From a bacterium (lineage in GTDB: Bacteria; Cyanobacteriota; Vampirovibrionia; Gastranaerophilales; Gastranaerophilaceae), in NCBI GenBank assembly GCA_017470245.1, contig JAFUEV010000058.1, positions 124,001-188,000 on the forward strand: DNA of 64,000 bases, written 5' to 3'. Shown piece after piece: positions 18,501-27,974 of this stretch. The stretch's first letter is position 1. Each line of letters begins with the position of its first letter. A program made the translations under genes and the position numbers. The notes beneath the pieces were generated by a model. The model saw nothing but the letters and a program-made list of their open reading frames with translations, did no database searches and was not told where the DNA came from.

Positions 18501-21500
18501 CCTGTATTTTCATCATATTGATATCTTCCTGTAACTGTTGGTGTTGCATCGTCTCCTATATTTCCTACAGTTGCATTATTTGAGTATACTTTATATGATA
18601 TTACTCGTCCTTGTGCATCAAGTTCTTGCTCTAATACGCCTTTGGTACCATCTTCAAACTCAACTTTTGATTGGATTGTTATTTCATTTGTTTCAGGATT
18701 AATATAACGAATAGCTAATACTTCATCACTATTTTGAGGATTTAATGTCTTAATTACATAGCTTCCATCAGCATTATATTCAAATGATGATATACGGTTT
18801 CCATTACTATCTTCTGCATAGGCAGGTTTCAATGAACCTGTACTATCATCTTCAAAATATAATCTGTTGCCATTGCCATCTTGATAATATTGACCATCAG
18901 ATATACTAAGTTTTCCATAGTTAGGATCAATATACCAACTTCCACCTTTCCCTAATCCATAACGAACATAAGGAAGTGAGTCATATAATACGTTTTGTAC
19001 TAATTCCCAGGTAATATCGGCTTCACCACTCATAACATAAGCTGCGCCAACATTTAATCCTGTTTCTGATAAAACTTCTAATCCAAGTTCTGTTGTATGT
19101 TGGAACAGTTCATTTCCTGCTAAATTAAACAGACTTGAACCGGCACAAGTATTATACATTGTATTAACAAGCCATTCTGTACCTGACTCGCCAATGAATC
19201 CTGCGATTTGGCTCATTCCAAGGTAAGCTAATCTCGTAACACCGGTTTGTAATAATTGACCGGTACGTGCAAGATAATCATCCTTTTGGTTATTAGACAT
19301 CATATTACCATAGTCTATAGCATCACCTAAGAAGCCTAAAACCATCGGCAGCTTTAATGCCAAAGTAGTAGGATTAAATAAACTTACAGCAAGAGCTGTC
19401 ATAGATGCTACTCTACTAAGTGTTCTAGGATATTGATCCATTGATTTTTCATAACCTTTAATCATTGCAGCAATATCATCTTCTCCATACAAGTTTGTAT
19501 GAGCTTCCAAATAATTATAATTTATAAATTCAGCCGAAAATTCATAAGAATGTTCTCCCAAAAGAATTTCTTGTATCTTTTCTTCTGTTAAATCTTCAAC
19601 TGTAATTTGTTCACCTGAATATTCATTATATTTATCAACAAAGGCTTGTTTTGTACTATTATCAGAAGACATTATGTAACTTGAATAATTTTGTGCAAAA
19701 TCAATAATTTGGGGCATATTTTCATACATAAATCCTTGATAACGAACTTGTTGATAAGATTGGTTAGCTTGTGCAAATATATTGATATTACTAAAAATTT
19801 GTAAGAATTGTGTATTATTTAGTTTATTATTTTCTGTCGATACAAACCATTTACCGGAAGTACTGTCATATTCATAGCCCAATCCATCACCTATTGAATT
19901 TTCATCAATTATATATCGAAATTCAATATTCCCATTATTCGAATATGCTTCAACACCTGTTATTTGTCCAATACCATAACCATTATGACCTAAACTGCTA
20001 TCTACAGAAAGAATACTTGAATAGTAACTATTAAAAAGTTGTATTGCTTTTTCTTCGTCGATTTCGCCATTGTCATCTCTAGAAAATTCTCTAAAGACAT
20101 CAAAAGCATCAGAAGGATTGTTGCAACCTGATAACATTTCTTCAAGTTGTTGTCCTAATGATAATTCTGAATTATAAGAACTGTATACAGGTGCTACTTC
20201 TTCATACCTTTCAATATTTTCTTGGCTTACAACACCACCATTTGTCCAGAAGGTATAAACGTTATTATATATAGTTTCATTAACATCTTTGCCATCTGCT
20301 TCTGTAACTTCTGTTGGTCCATGTAAATCTTCTATACCCATGTCTTTTATTGTTTCAACGTTTAGATTTTGATAGCCTCCGTATTGATTAGCTAATTCTG
20401 CAACATTAAAACAACTTTGCATTATTCTTCTTGTTTCGTCATTTTCATATTCTGCTATTACTTGAACTTGACCGTTATCATCTACTTCTAAATGTATAGA
20501 ATCAAAATTTAAACTTTGGTGGATATCATAATCTTTACCATTTTGTTTTATGGCTTTTTCATCAAGCTTAATATTTTCTATTATTTCTTTTGCTTTTTCA
20601 TCACCATAGTAACTGCACAATATTTCATAAGTCTCTTGTATACTGCCTGAATTTGAAAGTCTTCTGTTAAGTTCTTCTTCACATTGTTCAGTAACGTCAA
20701 CACCCTGTTCAACATTTTCTAATACAGATGTTAATATACTTCTGCTATAAATACCCTCTGCTATTTCATCCTGACCTGTCGGCATAAGGCTTAATACACT
20801 GTCTAATCCGTTCCATAAATGGTCAAAGAAACCTTGTGAACCAAGTTCACGGCTATATTCCGCAATATTTTGTCCTAGAATTCTATCTTGCTGGCTTAAT
20901 GAATGATATAGTCTTTCTATGTTTTCATTTCCTTCAGCGTTTAATGGAATATCATTTAAAGAATAATTTTGTTCAACTATACATCTGTGTAAATATTGTT
21001 CCGGAGTTAATGAAATTTCTTCATCTCCTCGTTTTACAATAATTTGACTACAATCTGTTATTTTCCCTTCGTCATTACATGCTGCCAAATGAGTTGTTTC
21101 ATCCACAGCTGCAATCATTGTAACGGTTTCTTCATAAGTTTCGCCGTTTGGATATGTATGTGTGTATGTATATGTTGCTGTTGCGTCTACAATATTTCCT
21201 TCTGAATTATATGACCTTCTTATTTCTCCTTCATAAGAAGTTGAACATATATTGCCATCAATATCTGTAAAATATTGTGTACCTTGTATAGTAACAGGTT
21301 TTACTTCAACATCATCATAACAATCGGTTTCTTCATTAATAATAGGTCCGGGTTCTGTATACGTTTCACCTTGGGTCTCTTCTGTTGTTGAAAAACAATC
21401 AAGAATATTTTGATTTAATACCCATTTACCATTTTTATATTCATATATCTGTGTATCTATTTCTGTTGGATTTTTATATGAAAAGTTTCCTTTTTCAGTT

Positions 21501-24500
21501 TTTTCATGTCCTGGGAACAGAACTTCAAATATCTTATCTGCATATTCTTCATTTCCGCCACAAAATTCACAAATTGTACTATACGCATTTTCATAAGTTC
21601 CTGCAGAATATATTGATTGTGATAATTCACTATTGCAGTCAACATTATCTTTTGTAATTTGTGAACCCATACTATTTAATATTGATAGAATATTTACTGC
21701 GGTTGTTTTTCCGTTATCATAATTTTGCATATAATCATTATTTGCAAATAATGATTGTATATATCCTAATCTTTCACCGTTATCGTATCCGCCGGGTTCA
21801 GATGCAAGTTGAGCGTATTGTATTAAGTTATCAAGTGTTTCATAACCGTCACTTTGATTTGGATTACCTATAATTACTATTTTCCCGTCTTTATACGTTG
21901 CAATGGGATTTTTACCAAGAGAATATTCATTGTTTGAATTATTACTTATGCCATTTTGTACTATTGCAATAGCTTGTTCAATATCGCCGCCACAATAACT
22001 AATCAAAATTTCGGATGCATGATCCGGATCAGAAAACATTGCCGTTACTAATGCATTTATTACTTGATTTTTTTCTTCTATTTCTGATTCGGATAGTTCT
22101 ACTGTCGGTTCTTCAGAGTTATTATCATTAACATCATTTGCTTGTATTAATTCTTCTCCTGTATTTGCAGAATTTGTTTCTGTAGAATTAATTGTTGATG
22201 TTTGATTTAGTCTTTGTTGTATATATTCATCTACTGTTAATCCGTTTAAATTACTACCTGGTGCTTGAATAAAGTATTCACCATTTCGTTCCAAAATTGA
22301 TACATCTTCTGTTCCTGTATCTTGCTGTACCATTTCTATTGTTCTATTAATAGCTTCATCAATTCCCATTTGGTTAACAATGTAGCCAAAAGTTCCTAAT
22401 TCCGGTTCTTCAGAAGCAGTATTTGCATCTTCTTTCGGTGTGGTGTCTGCTTCTTGTTCCTCGGAAGGAGTATTTGTTTCTTCTGTTGGAGCTGTTGCTG
22501 AATATTCTGTAGAAGGAGAATTTGCATCTTCTTTAGGTGTAGTGTCTGCTTCTTGTTCCTCGGAAGGAGCATTTGTTTCTTCTATGGAATAATTTGCTTC
22601 TTCTATTAATTTACTAACAATTCTACCCATCAAGTCAGGGGAGTAATTACTCATGTAATCATTTAAAGACATAGTATTATTACCATGAGGATCTAATATA
22701 TTTCTATTTACTGAAACAGCATGTGCTGATGGATTATTGTCTATAATTGAAATTATGTATTGTCCCAAATCATCTTGTTCTATTTTTAGTTCATAATTTC
22801 CATCATTATAGTATTCATCCCAACCTATTTTTTCTTTAATATCTTCAATTATTGTATCTTGTACAATGTCAAATGCTTCTTGTTCAGTATAATCTAATTC
22901 ATTCGCTACATTAACTAAATTATTTTCAAAATCTCCTTTTCTATAGGTATCAATATATTTTTGTATATTTAATTTAGCATCAATAGAAGCATATTGTTGC
23001 ATATAATCGTCTAAAGACATACCATTAATGTCTTGATTATCAGACATTATTGTATAATGTCCGTATCCATCAACTTCTATTCCATTAAAATTATCTGGAT
23101 TATCTGCATCAAGAATTTTTATCATTTCTCTTGAAAATTCTTCATAGGAGATGCCTTTTTGACTTGCACTGCTATAAACATCATCAATTGATGTCCAATC
23201 ATCAACAGAATAGTCGTATTGTTCAAATTCTTCAGGTTTTATGTATTCACTATAACCGTTATAGGTGTTTAGAACTTCACCATTGTCGTTTGTTACGTTA
23301 ACATTAAAATTCTTGTTATTAGCTTTAGAACTATCAGTATCAGCATCTTCTGCAGGTTTGATACTATTAATATCAATTGAGATTCTACCGCCAAGTTCAG
23401 CTTCAACATCAGCCAGACTAACTAATGTTTGTGAACCATCAGCTGCGGTTCTTACTACCATTATATTACTCTGTGCTAACTCACTGCCGGATACAGTTCC
23501 ATCTCCGTCAGAATCAAGTTCGGTAAGTTCTTTTATTCCCTTATCTGATGACCCTAAGAAGTCTTCATAACTGTCAAAATCTCCGTCATCTACTATAAAA
23601 TCATATTTGACTCCGTCATTTTCAATACCAATCGGGTCAATTAAACATTCTTCATCTTGTTGTTGAGTTTCGGTTGTTTCTGCTTCTTCTTGTTTTACTT
23701 CCGGTGTTTGAGGTACTTCTTGAGCTTGTTCACTTGCTTCCGGTTTGTCTGCAGTATAATTTGCAGCAGTTTCTGTTGCTTTTTCCTGAATATCTTTGGC
23801 AAGATTAATAGCTTTTTTTACTATCTCTTTTGCGGAAGTCGGGATATTTATATTTCCTGTACTGAAACCTATTACAAGTTTATCTTTTTTATCGCTTAGA
23901 GAAGTATTTTGTAAAATATTGGGATTTTGTTTTAATTCATCTATTACTTTTGTTGCCTCATACTTTAATGCATTAATAAATGTTTGTTCTTTTTGTTCTT
24001 TTAATGCTTCGGTTTTTAAAGTATCGAGTTTATCATATAATTCAGTTTTTATTTTTTCGGTTAATGTATTTACATCTGTTTCGGTACCAAGTGAACCTTT
24101 AAAATTATCTAAAATTTGTGATTTTATTTGAGATGAAAATTCTTTTACTTTAGAATTAAATTCATCAGTTGTTTTAATATTTGCTATATCTTTTAAATTA
24201 TTTAATATATTATTCTTTACTGTTTCTGCAATTTGTTCGGATTTAGTTTGGATTGAGGAATCATCATCTTCTGTATTATTTGTTTCTGTATTTTCAAATG
24301 TTTCACCATTATTAGATGTATCGCTATCATTTTGATTATCCGAATTAAAAATAGCATTTCCATTGTTACTATCTTGACCGTTTACACTTTCTGCTACGTT
24401 GTTTTCGGTGTCATTAAAAGTTTGAGATTCTTTTTCTTGAATAGCTGCTTCAATAGCAGAAAGATTACTTTGCAGCTGTTGCAAATTTGAATCAGCAGCT

Positions 24501-25549
24501 TGCTGCATTTGAACATCGGCTAAATTTTGTTGAGCATCCTGATATGTTTGAAGTGCATTTTGAAGTTGTTCCGCACCTTGTATATTATTTCCTTGTTCTG
24601 ATAATAATTGAGATAATTCAGCATCAATTTCAGTTCCTTGTGCTTCAAGGTCTGATAATGTTGCTTCTGCATCTGTTAAAGATGATTGTAAGTCAGATAA
24701 TGCTTTTTCTGCCTGACTAAGTTTTTCTTCCAGTTCATTTTTCTTTTTTAGATATTCATCATGTGCTTTATCATATCCTGGGTATGTTGTATTCCCGTTT
24801 GCATCTGTTTGGGCATAAGAAGATTTTTGGGGTTCTGATAAAGAACTTAATTGTCCTTTTATATCTGATATTTCAGATTCTTTTTCAGATATATTTGAAT
24901 TTATTCCATTAATAACACCTTGTTGGTTAGATATTGCAGTTTCATTATCATCTTTTCTTGTTTGTATATCATCAATTTGAGCTTGAATTTCTTCATCTTG
25001 ACTTTCTGCTGCTTCAAGTGCTTCATCGTATGCCGTTTGAGCTTCTTCAACTTGTCCTTGAGCTGCTTCTAATGCTTCTGCATTTTGGCTTTCCGTATCT
25101 GATATTTGTTTTTCTATATCTGCTTTGCTGGCTTTTAATTCGTCTACAGATTCATTTCCCGTTAAATTAACAGGAGCAACTTGTGCCATTGATGTATTTC
25201 CGGAGGAAGATAAATTATTATTTGAATTATTAACCGGTTGATTTATGTTTGATGAGTTATTATTAATGTTGGTATTATTTCCGCTATTTGAATTATTTGA
25301 GGAGTTTGAGGTTTGTTTATTATTTTGTTGCGGATAGTCATAATCGTAATCTTCTTCTGCATTACCATTATTGCCGAATGCCAAATCAGATAATGTTGGT
25401 GTTTCATTTTTACCATTTTTTATATCATTAGAAAATACCGAGCCATTATTATCGTTTTTTTTTGTTTTCCCTGTTTTTCCTTTATTTCCTGTTTCTTGTA
25501 CGTTTTTTATAAACTTATTAAATAAATCGTTTATTATATTTTCCGACAT
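15590..25549 (-). CDS. Giant multidomain protein with probable calpain-like protease domain
   Basis: About 3319 residues from ATG at 25549; a TTG 16 codons upstream is possible, but the ATG has GAGG before it. There is no signal peptide. In order: a disordered Asn/Ser-rich head (1-130); a long coiled coil (about 133-380); acidic and helical linkers; a perfect EF-hand loop DSDGDGTVSGSE (about 677); three G-[ML]-[ST]-[LV]-x-[DE]-Y-[MI] units (about 830-1130) split by duplicated acidic linkers; three [CY]-GG/YG helical units (about 1180-1660); a hydrophobic region (about 2040-2160); an Rhs-like stretch with DGNGNR and YNADGS (about 2220-2420); a probable calpain-type cysteine protease with Cys2521 (DVSCSYAAVL), an EATYEYCKTEYG helix and His2656 (ANHAYTV); then helical repeats including four 30-residue units (2797-2916). 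Leaderless giant proteins with a protease may be exported effectors; that is inference. The neighbour upstream is leuA, 93 bases away. Confidence 0.85.
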   Translation of the reverse strand: MSENIINDLFNKFIKNVQETGNKGKTGKTKKNDNNGSVFSNDIKNGKNETPTLSDLAFGNNGNAEEDYDYDYPQQNNKQTSNSSNNSNSGNNTNINNNSSNINQPVNNSNNNLSSSGNTSMAQVAPVNLTGNESVDELKASKADIEKQISDTESQNAEALEAAQGQVEEAQTAYDEALEAAESQDEEIQAQIDDIQTRKDDNETAISNQQGVINGINSNISEKESEISDIKGQLSSLSEPQKSSYAQTDANGNTTYPGYDKAHDEYLKKKNELEEKLSQAEKALSDLQSSLTDAEATLSDLEAQGTEIDAELSQLLSEQGNNIQGAEQLQNALQTYQDAQQNLADVQMQQAADSNLQQLQSNLSAIEAAIQEKESQTFNDTENNVAESVNGQDSNNGNAIFNSDNQNDSDTSNNGETFENTETNNTEDDDSSIQTKSEQIAETVKNNILNNLKDIANIKTTDEFNSKVKEFSSQIKSQILDNFKGSLGTETDVNTLTEKIKTELYDKLDTLKTEALKEQKEQTFINALKYEATKVIDELKQNPNILQNTSLSDKKDKLVIGFSTGNINIPTSAKEIVKKAINLAKDIQEKATETAANYTADKPEASEQAQEVPQTPEVKQEEAETTETQQQDEECLIDPIGIENDGVKYDFIVDDGDFDSYEDFLGSSDKGIKELTELDSDGDGTVSGSELAQSNIMVVRTAADGSQTLVSLADVEAELGGRISIDINSIKPAEDADTDSSKANNKNFNVNVTNDNGEVLNTYNGYSEYIKPEEFEQYDYSVDDWTSIDDVYSSASQKGISYEEFSREMIKILDADNPDNFNGIEVDGYGHYTIMSDNQDINGMSLDDYMQQYASIDAKLNIQKYIDTYRKGDFENNLVNVANELDYTEQEAFDIVQDTIIEDIKEKIGWDEYYNDGNYELKIEQDDLGQYIISIIDNNPSAHAVSVNRNILDPHGNNTMSLNDYMSNYSPDLMGRIVSKLIEEANYSIEETNAPSEEQEADTTPKEDANSPSTEYSATAPTEETNTPSEEQEADTTPKEDANTASEEPELGTFGYIVNQMGIDEAINRTIEMVQQDTGTEDVSILERNGEYFIQAPGSNLNGLTVDEYIQQRLNQTSTINSTETNSANTGEELIQANDVNDNNSEEPTVELSESEIEEKNQVINALVTAMFSDPDHASEILISYCGGDIEQAIAIVQNGISNNSNNEYSLGKNPIATYKDGKIVIIGNPNQSDGYETLDNLIQYAQLASEPGGYDNGERLGYIQSLFANNDYMQNYDNGKTTAVNILSILNSMGSQITKDNVDCNSELSQSIYSAGTYENAYSTICEFCGGNEEYADKIFEVLFPGHEKTEKGNFSYKNPTEIDTQIYEYKNGKWVLNQNILDCFSTTEETQGETYTEPGPIINEETDCYDDVEVKPVTIQGTQYFTDIDGNICSTSYEGEIRRSYNSEGNIVDATATYTYTHTYPNGETYEETVTMIAAVDETTHLAACNDEGKITDCSQIIVKRGDEEISLTPEQYLHRCIVEQNYSLNDIPLNAEGNENIERLYHSLSQQDRILGQNIAEYSRELGSQGFFDHLWNGLDSVLSLMPTGQDEIAEGIYSRSILTSVLENVEQGVDVTEQCEEELNRRLSNSGSIQETYEILCSYYGDEKAKEIIENIKLDEKAIKQNGKDYDIHQSLNFDSIHLEVDDNGQVQVIAEYENDETRRIMQSCFNVAELANQYGGYQNLNVETIKDMGIEDLHGPTEVTEADGKDVNETIYNNVYTFWTNGGVVSQENIERYEEVAPVYSSYNSELSLGQQLEEMLSGCNNPSDAFDVFREFSRDDNGEIDEEKAIQLFNSYYSSILSVDSSLGHNGYGIGQITGVEAYSNNGNIEFRYIIDENSIGDGLGYEYDSTSGKWFVSTENNKLNNTQFLQIFSNINIFAQANQSYQQVRYQGFMYENMPQIIDFAQNYSSYIMSSDNSTKQAFVDKYNEYSGEQITVEDLTEEKIQEILLGEHSYEFSAEFINYNYLEAHTNLYGEDDIAAMIKGYEKSMDQYPRTLSRVASMTALAVSLFNPTTLALKLPMVLGFLGDAIDYGNMMSNNQKDDYLARTGQLLQTGVTRLAYLGMSQIAGFIGESGTEWLVNTMYNTCAGSSLFNLAGNELFQHTTELGLEVLSETGLNVGAAYVMSGEADITWELVQNVLYDSLPYVRYGLGKGGSWYIDPNYGKLSISDGQYYQDGNGNRLYFEDDSTGSLKPAYAEDSNGNRISSFEYNADGSYVIKTLNPQNSDEVLAIRYINPETNEITIQSKVEFEDGTKGVLEQELDAQGRVISYKVYSNNATVGNIGDDATPTVTGRYQYDENTGKPTSLTEEYTIKDGNTEIPVTKVTEFDTQTGNKTKSTVVNTDTNEEISSREYHYDKYGKESGFTDTQDLGNGIKYTRTVSRVRGADGKMTQEINCKMTIINGEEIEYTVDSKGIATYTTSDGKRQVGFNESFIKLAAQAGFDTDEFDQLAYTCINDSYGRVSQNPQDDVSCSYAAVLNGIDQNDGVATRFTSSYELVDVLSSGERVYRIGDDEIIVRNGSNIFEATYEYCKTEYGVDMTEGELVSVVLNILLPNTDKAVIEVNDNNIEFLRDCSSNEDSVVIFSTQTNGIKGITENGETVDISANHAYTVGEIGETTTTLYDTQGNKIIVNNEDLNGGKINVATYNEDIAGKMSQYDTTDESKVGGSGASEGNSTNSTQCNVEIHKEYGQNAIYLTGTQDDSTAGEIYYILSNKGVNDTEIKNLLSQNYDANQLLQIKDIAEAGKTSIEDIKTIMADSNCTNNITDVCKIIKAGLTDGEQIKLIMADSNCTNNITNVCDLIEAGLTDSEQIKLIIADSNCINNILETSLLIDAGLTDGMQIIQIMADSNCVNNIEQVCRLIQNGITNVDTISNIISKNYSDDQLDTIIKMNTAGIDVSKLEPNQVDNFSRFLLNRNIDTTDSSAIKQAYEDYTGHTNITEERKRQIGEQFDELIEEGLINVTNPSEVKETLLNCDNIEIVFDMLKNETINANDISKCDEYASRLLSIGASSEDINTILHNVFEYGVNINTVMVLSQRLPISEVTKIVNDDLCQCSLNEILKMAENGNYTTYNAIKANIQCQELVPESGSRLHTTCKDASGNFVYDIHRDGRFTGCHTEEAMNNLFDLGTNIIKGANGANGIVDHISDDCIVIRSRGRETTIVRTLQSDGSYRYTWANGNYSGDPSAVHLEKSVVPESVYNDIYNHPNHYPVYNSSNGSTYFAYYDSANGGWLYFEKKGKTIHKVNNIPQKDAIACSRLYNRRNHTTWPL
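16802..17161 (-). repeat. Four tandem 90-bp coding repeats
   Basis: Inside the giant gene, four in-frame units of exactly 90 bases lie head to tail; the block CAATTAGAGT (or CAATTAGAAT) recurs at 16851, 16941, 17031 and 17121. Each encodes 30 residues of the form EQIKLIMADSNCTNN then a second helix ending AGLT. Degenerate units flank them on both sides. The high base identity suggests recent unequal exchange or gene conversion. Confidence 0.9.
22422..22584 (-). repeat. Duplicated acidic linker repeat
   Basis: Two near-identical blocks of about 64 bases start at 22422 and 22521, a spacing of 99 bases (33 codons). Both encode the acidic linker PSEEQEADTTPKEDAN in the giant protein. Confidence 0.8.
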
Positions 25550-25641
25550 ACTTTTTCTAACCTCATAAAAAGAACACTTGTAGTAGTAAGTCGGCAAGAG
25601 TTATTTTTACTTTAATAGAAAAATAAAAAAGTTATATGATT

Positions 25642-27168
25642 TTAATAATTCTTCATATTTTCTATAATATTAAGTCCGTTAAAGATTGCTTTCATATTTG
25701 CCATAAATGTATTTTCATCGCATCCTCTTGAGATAATAGTCGTTCCGTTTGGTGCTTTGAAGTACATAATAGTCATACCAATAGCATCAGAACCCATATT
25801 TAAGGCTTTTTGTTCATAGTTTAAAAATTCACAATCAAAACCTGCTTTATGTATAGCTTTAATACAAGCATCAATAGGTCCGTTACCTGCAACGATAATA
25901 TCATACGGAGTTTCTTTATATTTAAATTCCAGTCTTATATTGTCACCGTCACCTTTTTCCATATTGATGAATTTGAATGCACCTTTGACAGTGAGAACAT
26001 TATTATAATAAATATCAATGATATGTCTTGTTGAAAGTTCTCCGATTTTTTCTGCTGCTTCTTTTGCAATTGGAGCAATTCTTTGAGCTTCTCCAAGTGT
26101 AATAGGATATCCTGCCTCTGATATAATTTCATATATTGCAGTTTTTCCTGATTGTGAAGTAAATCCTAGCTTTTCATCATCTTTTCTGCCAATTAGTGAA
26201 GGATGTATAGGACGATATGCACCTTTTTCCATGTCTTTAGTTTTTATTGCACCGTCCTGATGTATTCCGCTTCTGTGTGCAAGTGCTTCCGGTCCTATTA
26301 ATGGTGCTTTTTCATATATTTTGACATTTGACATATCCGAAATAATAAGTGCCAATTCATATATTTTTGATAAATTTAAAGGAACATCAACTCCTGCATT
26401 ATGCAATGCAACGGCAACTTCATACATGTTTGTATTCCCTGCACGTTCTCCAAGTCCGTTTAGTGCACATTCAAGCTGTACTGCTCCTTTGAAATAACTT
26501 TCAACTGTTGTTGCGGTTGCCATTCCTAAATCATTATGATTGTGAACAGAGATTGTTATGTCTTTAGGAAGAGCATTGTATACTTTTTCTACCAATGAAA
26601 CAAATATAGACGGGCGGGTTCTTTCAACCGTATTTGGTAAATTAATTACGGTAGCTCCTGCTTGAACTATTTCTTTTAATGCATCAATAACAAAATCAAT
26701 ATTTTCTATACAATCACCAAAATGTTCAACAGAAAATTGGACTTCACCTTTGTTTCCTAAAGTTTCTTTTGCGAATTGAACAGCTTCAATTGCTTGTTTT
26801 CTTACTTCCATTGGTGATTTGTTAAGAACATACTCCATATTAAACGGGCTCATTGCAATAAATGTATGTATTCTTTGTTTTTGTGCCGATTGTATTGATT
26901 CTGCCGCTTTTAAAATATCATTTTTTACACATCTCGCCAAGGCAGAAATTACTATATTATCGGGAGCTATTTGTGACAATCTTTCGCATGCCTCAAAATC
27001 CATTTCTGATGCTGCGGCAAAGCCTACTTCTATTCCTTGAACTCCAAGTTCAGTTAAATGTTTAAAAATTATTTCTTTTTCTTGTGTATTCCAAGGTTTT
27101 TTTAATGATTGATTACCGTCTCGTAATGTAATATCATAAAAAAAAGGGCGTTTTATTATTTCACTCAT
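25642..27168 (-). CDS. leuA: 2-isopropylmalate synthase
   Basis: A 508-residue enzyme that condenses 2-oxoisovalerate with acetyl-CoA, the first committed step of leucine synthesis. The HMGL-like TIM barrel has LRDGNQS (16-22), the metal motif HNHND with GLGERAGNT, and the C-terminal LeuA dimer domain with the leucine-binding region. The leader FYDITLRDGNQS and the block IHPSLIGRKDDEKLGFTSQSG mark the longer LeuA type. It follows the DUF2997 gene by 67 bases, and no other leu gene is in the window. Confidence 0.88.
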   Translation of the reverse strand: MSEIIKRPFFYDITLRDGNQSLKKPWNTQEKEIIFKHLTELGVQGIEVGFAAASEMDFEACERLSQIAPDNIVISALARCVKNDILKAAESIQSAQKQRIHTFIAMSPFNMEYVLNKSPMEVRKQAIEAVQFAKETLGNKGEVQFSVEHFGDCIENIDFVIDALKEIVQAGATVINLPNTVERTRPSIFVSLVEKVYNALPKDITISVHNHNDLGMATATTVESYFKGAVQLECALNGLGERAGNTNMYEVAVALHNAGVDVPLNLSKIYELALIISDMSNVKIYEKAPLIGPEALAHRSGIHQDGAIKTKDMEKGAYRPIHPSLIGRKDDEKLGFTSQSGKTAIYEIISEAGYPITLGEAQRIAPIAKEAAEKIGELSTRHIIDIYYNNVLTVKGAFKFINMEKGDGDNIRLEFKYKETPYDIIVAGNGPIDACIKAIHKAGFDCEFLNYEQKALNMGSDAIGMTIMYFKAPNGTTIISRGCDENTFMANMKAIFNGLNIIENMKNY

Positions 27169-27235
27169 CTTTTTGCTTCCGATTAATACTTCTTACTTGT
27201 GTATTTTAGACTATATTTGGATAAATGGAAATATA

Positions 27236-27451
27236 TCAAATATCATAAAGTTTTGCTTCATCATCCTGATTATAATATGTTTCTTCCTGTTCATAGTATT
27301 CATCAGTGAGTTCTTGTTTTTCTATTTTTATATCTGCAAGAAGCTTCATCATTGATATATAATCCAAACATTTTTTGCCTTTTATACCTTGTGTTTGCAT
27401 TTGAATTTCACCGTTTGGAAGAATTTTGATTTTTAATTGCTTTTTTGCCAT
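27236..27451 (-). CDS. DUF2997 family protein
   Basis: A 71-residue protein matching DUF2997: a strand LKIKILPNGEIQMQTQGIKGKKC, then a helix with the conserved Cys at about residue 28, then an acidic tail (EQEETYYNQDDE). In cyanobacteria this small protein is found with Ycf35/DUF1257 and ferredoxin-type genes. Here it follows the Ycf35-like gene by three bases and closes the Ycf46 cluster. Its biochemical role is not known. Confidence 0.75.
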   Translation of the reverse strand: MAKKQLKIKILPNGEIQMQTQGIKGKKCLDYISMMKLLADIKIEKQELTDEYYEQEETYYNQDDEAKLYDI

Positions 27452-27454
27452 TTT

Positions 27455-27964
27455 TTACTCCAAATTTACGGTTAATACTATTGTATTATCATCATATATT
27501 TCTTCATCTTCAATTTCGAGTTGCTGTTCTTCCAGCCTTTTTTTTATTTGATTATAAGAAACTTCTTGTGCATTAAGTGTGTATTCTTTACCGATGTCAT
27601 TAACAAACTCATCAAGATTATATTTATCGTTAGTTGTTATTTTTAATGTATAGGGAACTCCTTCCGATTTCGTAAAATCAAGATGAAATGCCTCACAGTC
27701 ACACGTGATATTATCATTGTTTTCTTGTATATTGGTTGCTCCATGTTCTTCTAATGTCTTTAAAAGAATATTTTTATCCAATATTTGTGTTGAAAATTCA
27801 CGATTATATAAGTCTTCTAAAAAATTATCATCAACATGGATTTGCCCGTTTGATTCGGATAAAGTATTATGTTTTGCTTCATTTGCCATTTTTATATATT
27901 CAATTACACCACTGCTAACTGAAAAAAGTAAGAATATAGGTACTGCTGATATTGATACTGACAT
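27455..27964 (-). CDS. Ycf35/DUF1257-like protein with hydrophobic N-terminus
   Basis: A 169-residue protein. Residues 70-169 follow the DUF1257/Ycf35 layout: a helix LLKTLEEHGA, a strand pair, then a C-terminal Tyr-containing helix YNQIKKRLEEQ and the ending strand NTIVLTVNLE. The match is by pattern and context rather than strong identity. Unlike typical Ycf35, it begins with a hydrophobic stretch (residues 4-22), a possible membrane anchor or signal. AAAGGAAAAAG precedes the ATG. It lies between Ycf46 and DUF2997 with gaps of 10 and 3 bases. Confidence 0.55.
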   Translation of the reverse strand: MSVSISAVPIFLLFSVSSGVIEYIKMANEAKHNTLSESNGQIHVDDNFLEDLYNREFSTQILDKNILLKTLEEHGATNIQENNDNITCDCEAFHLDFTKSEGVPYTLKITTNDKYNLDEFVNDIGKEYTLNAQEVSYNQIKKRLEEQQLEIEDEEIYDDNTIVLTVNLE

Positions 27965-27974
27965 TCTTTTTCCT

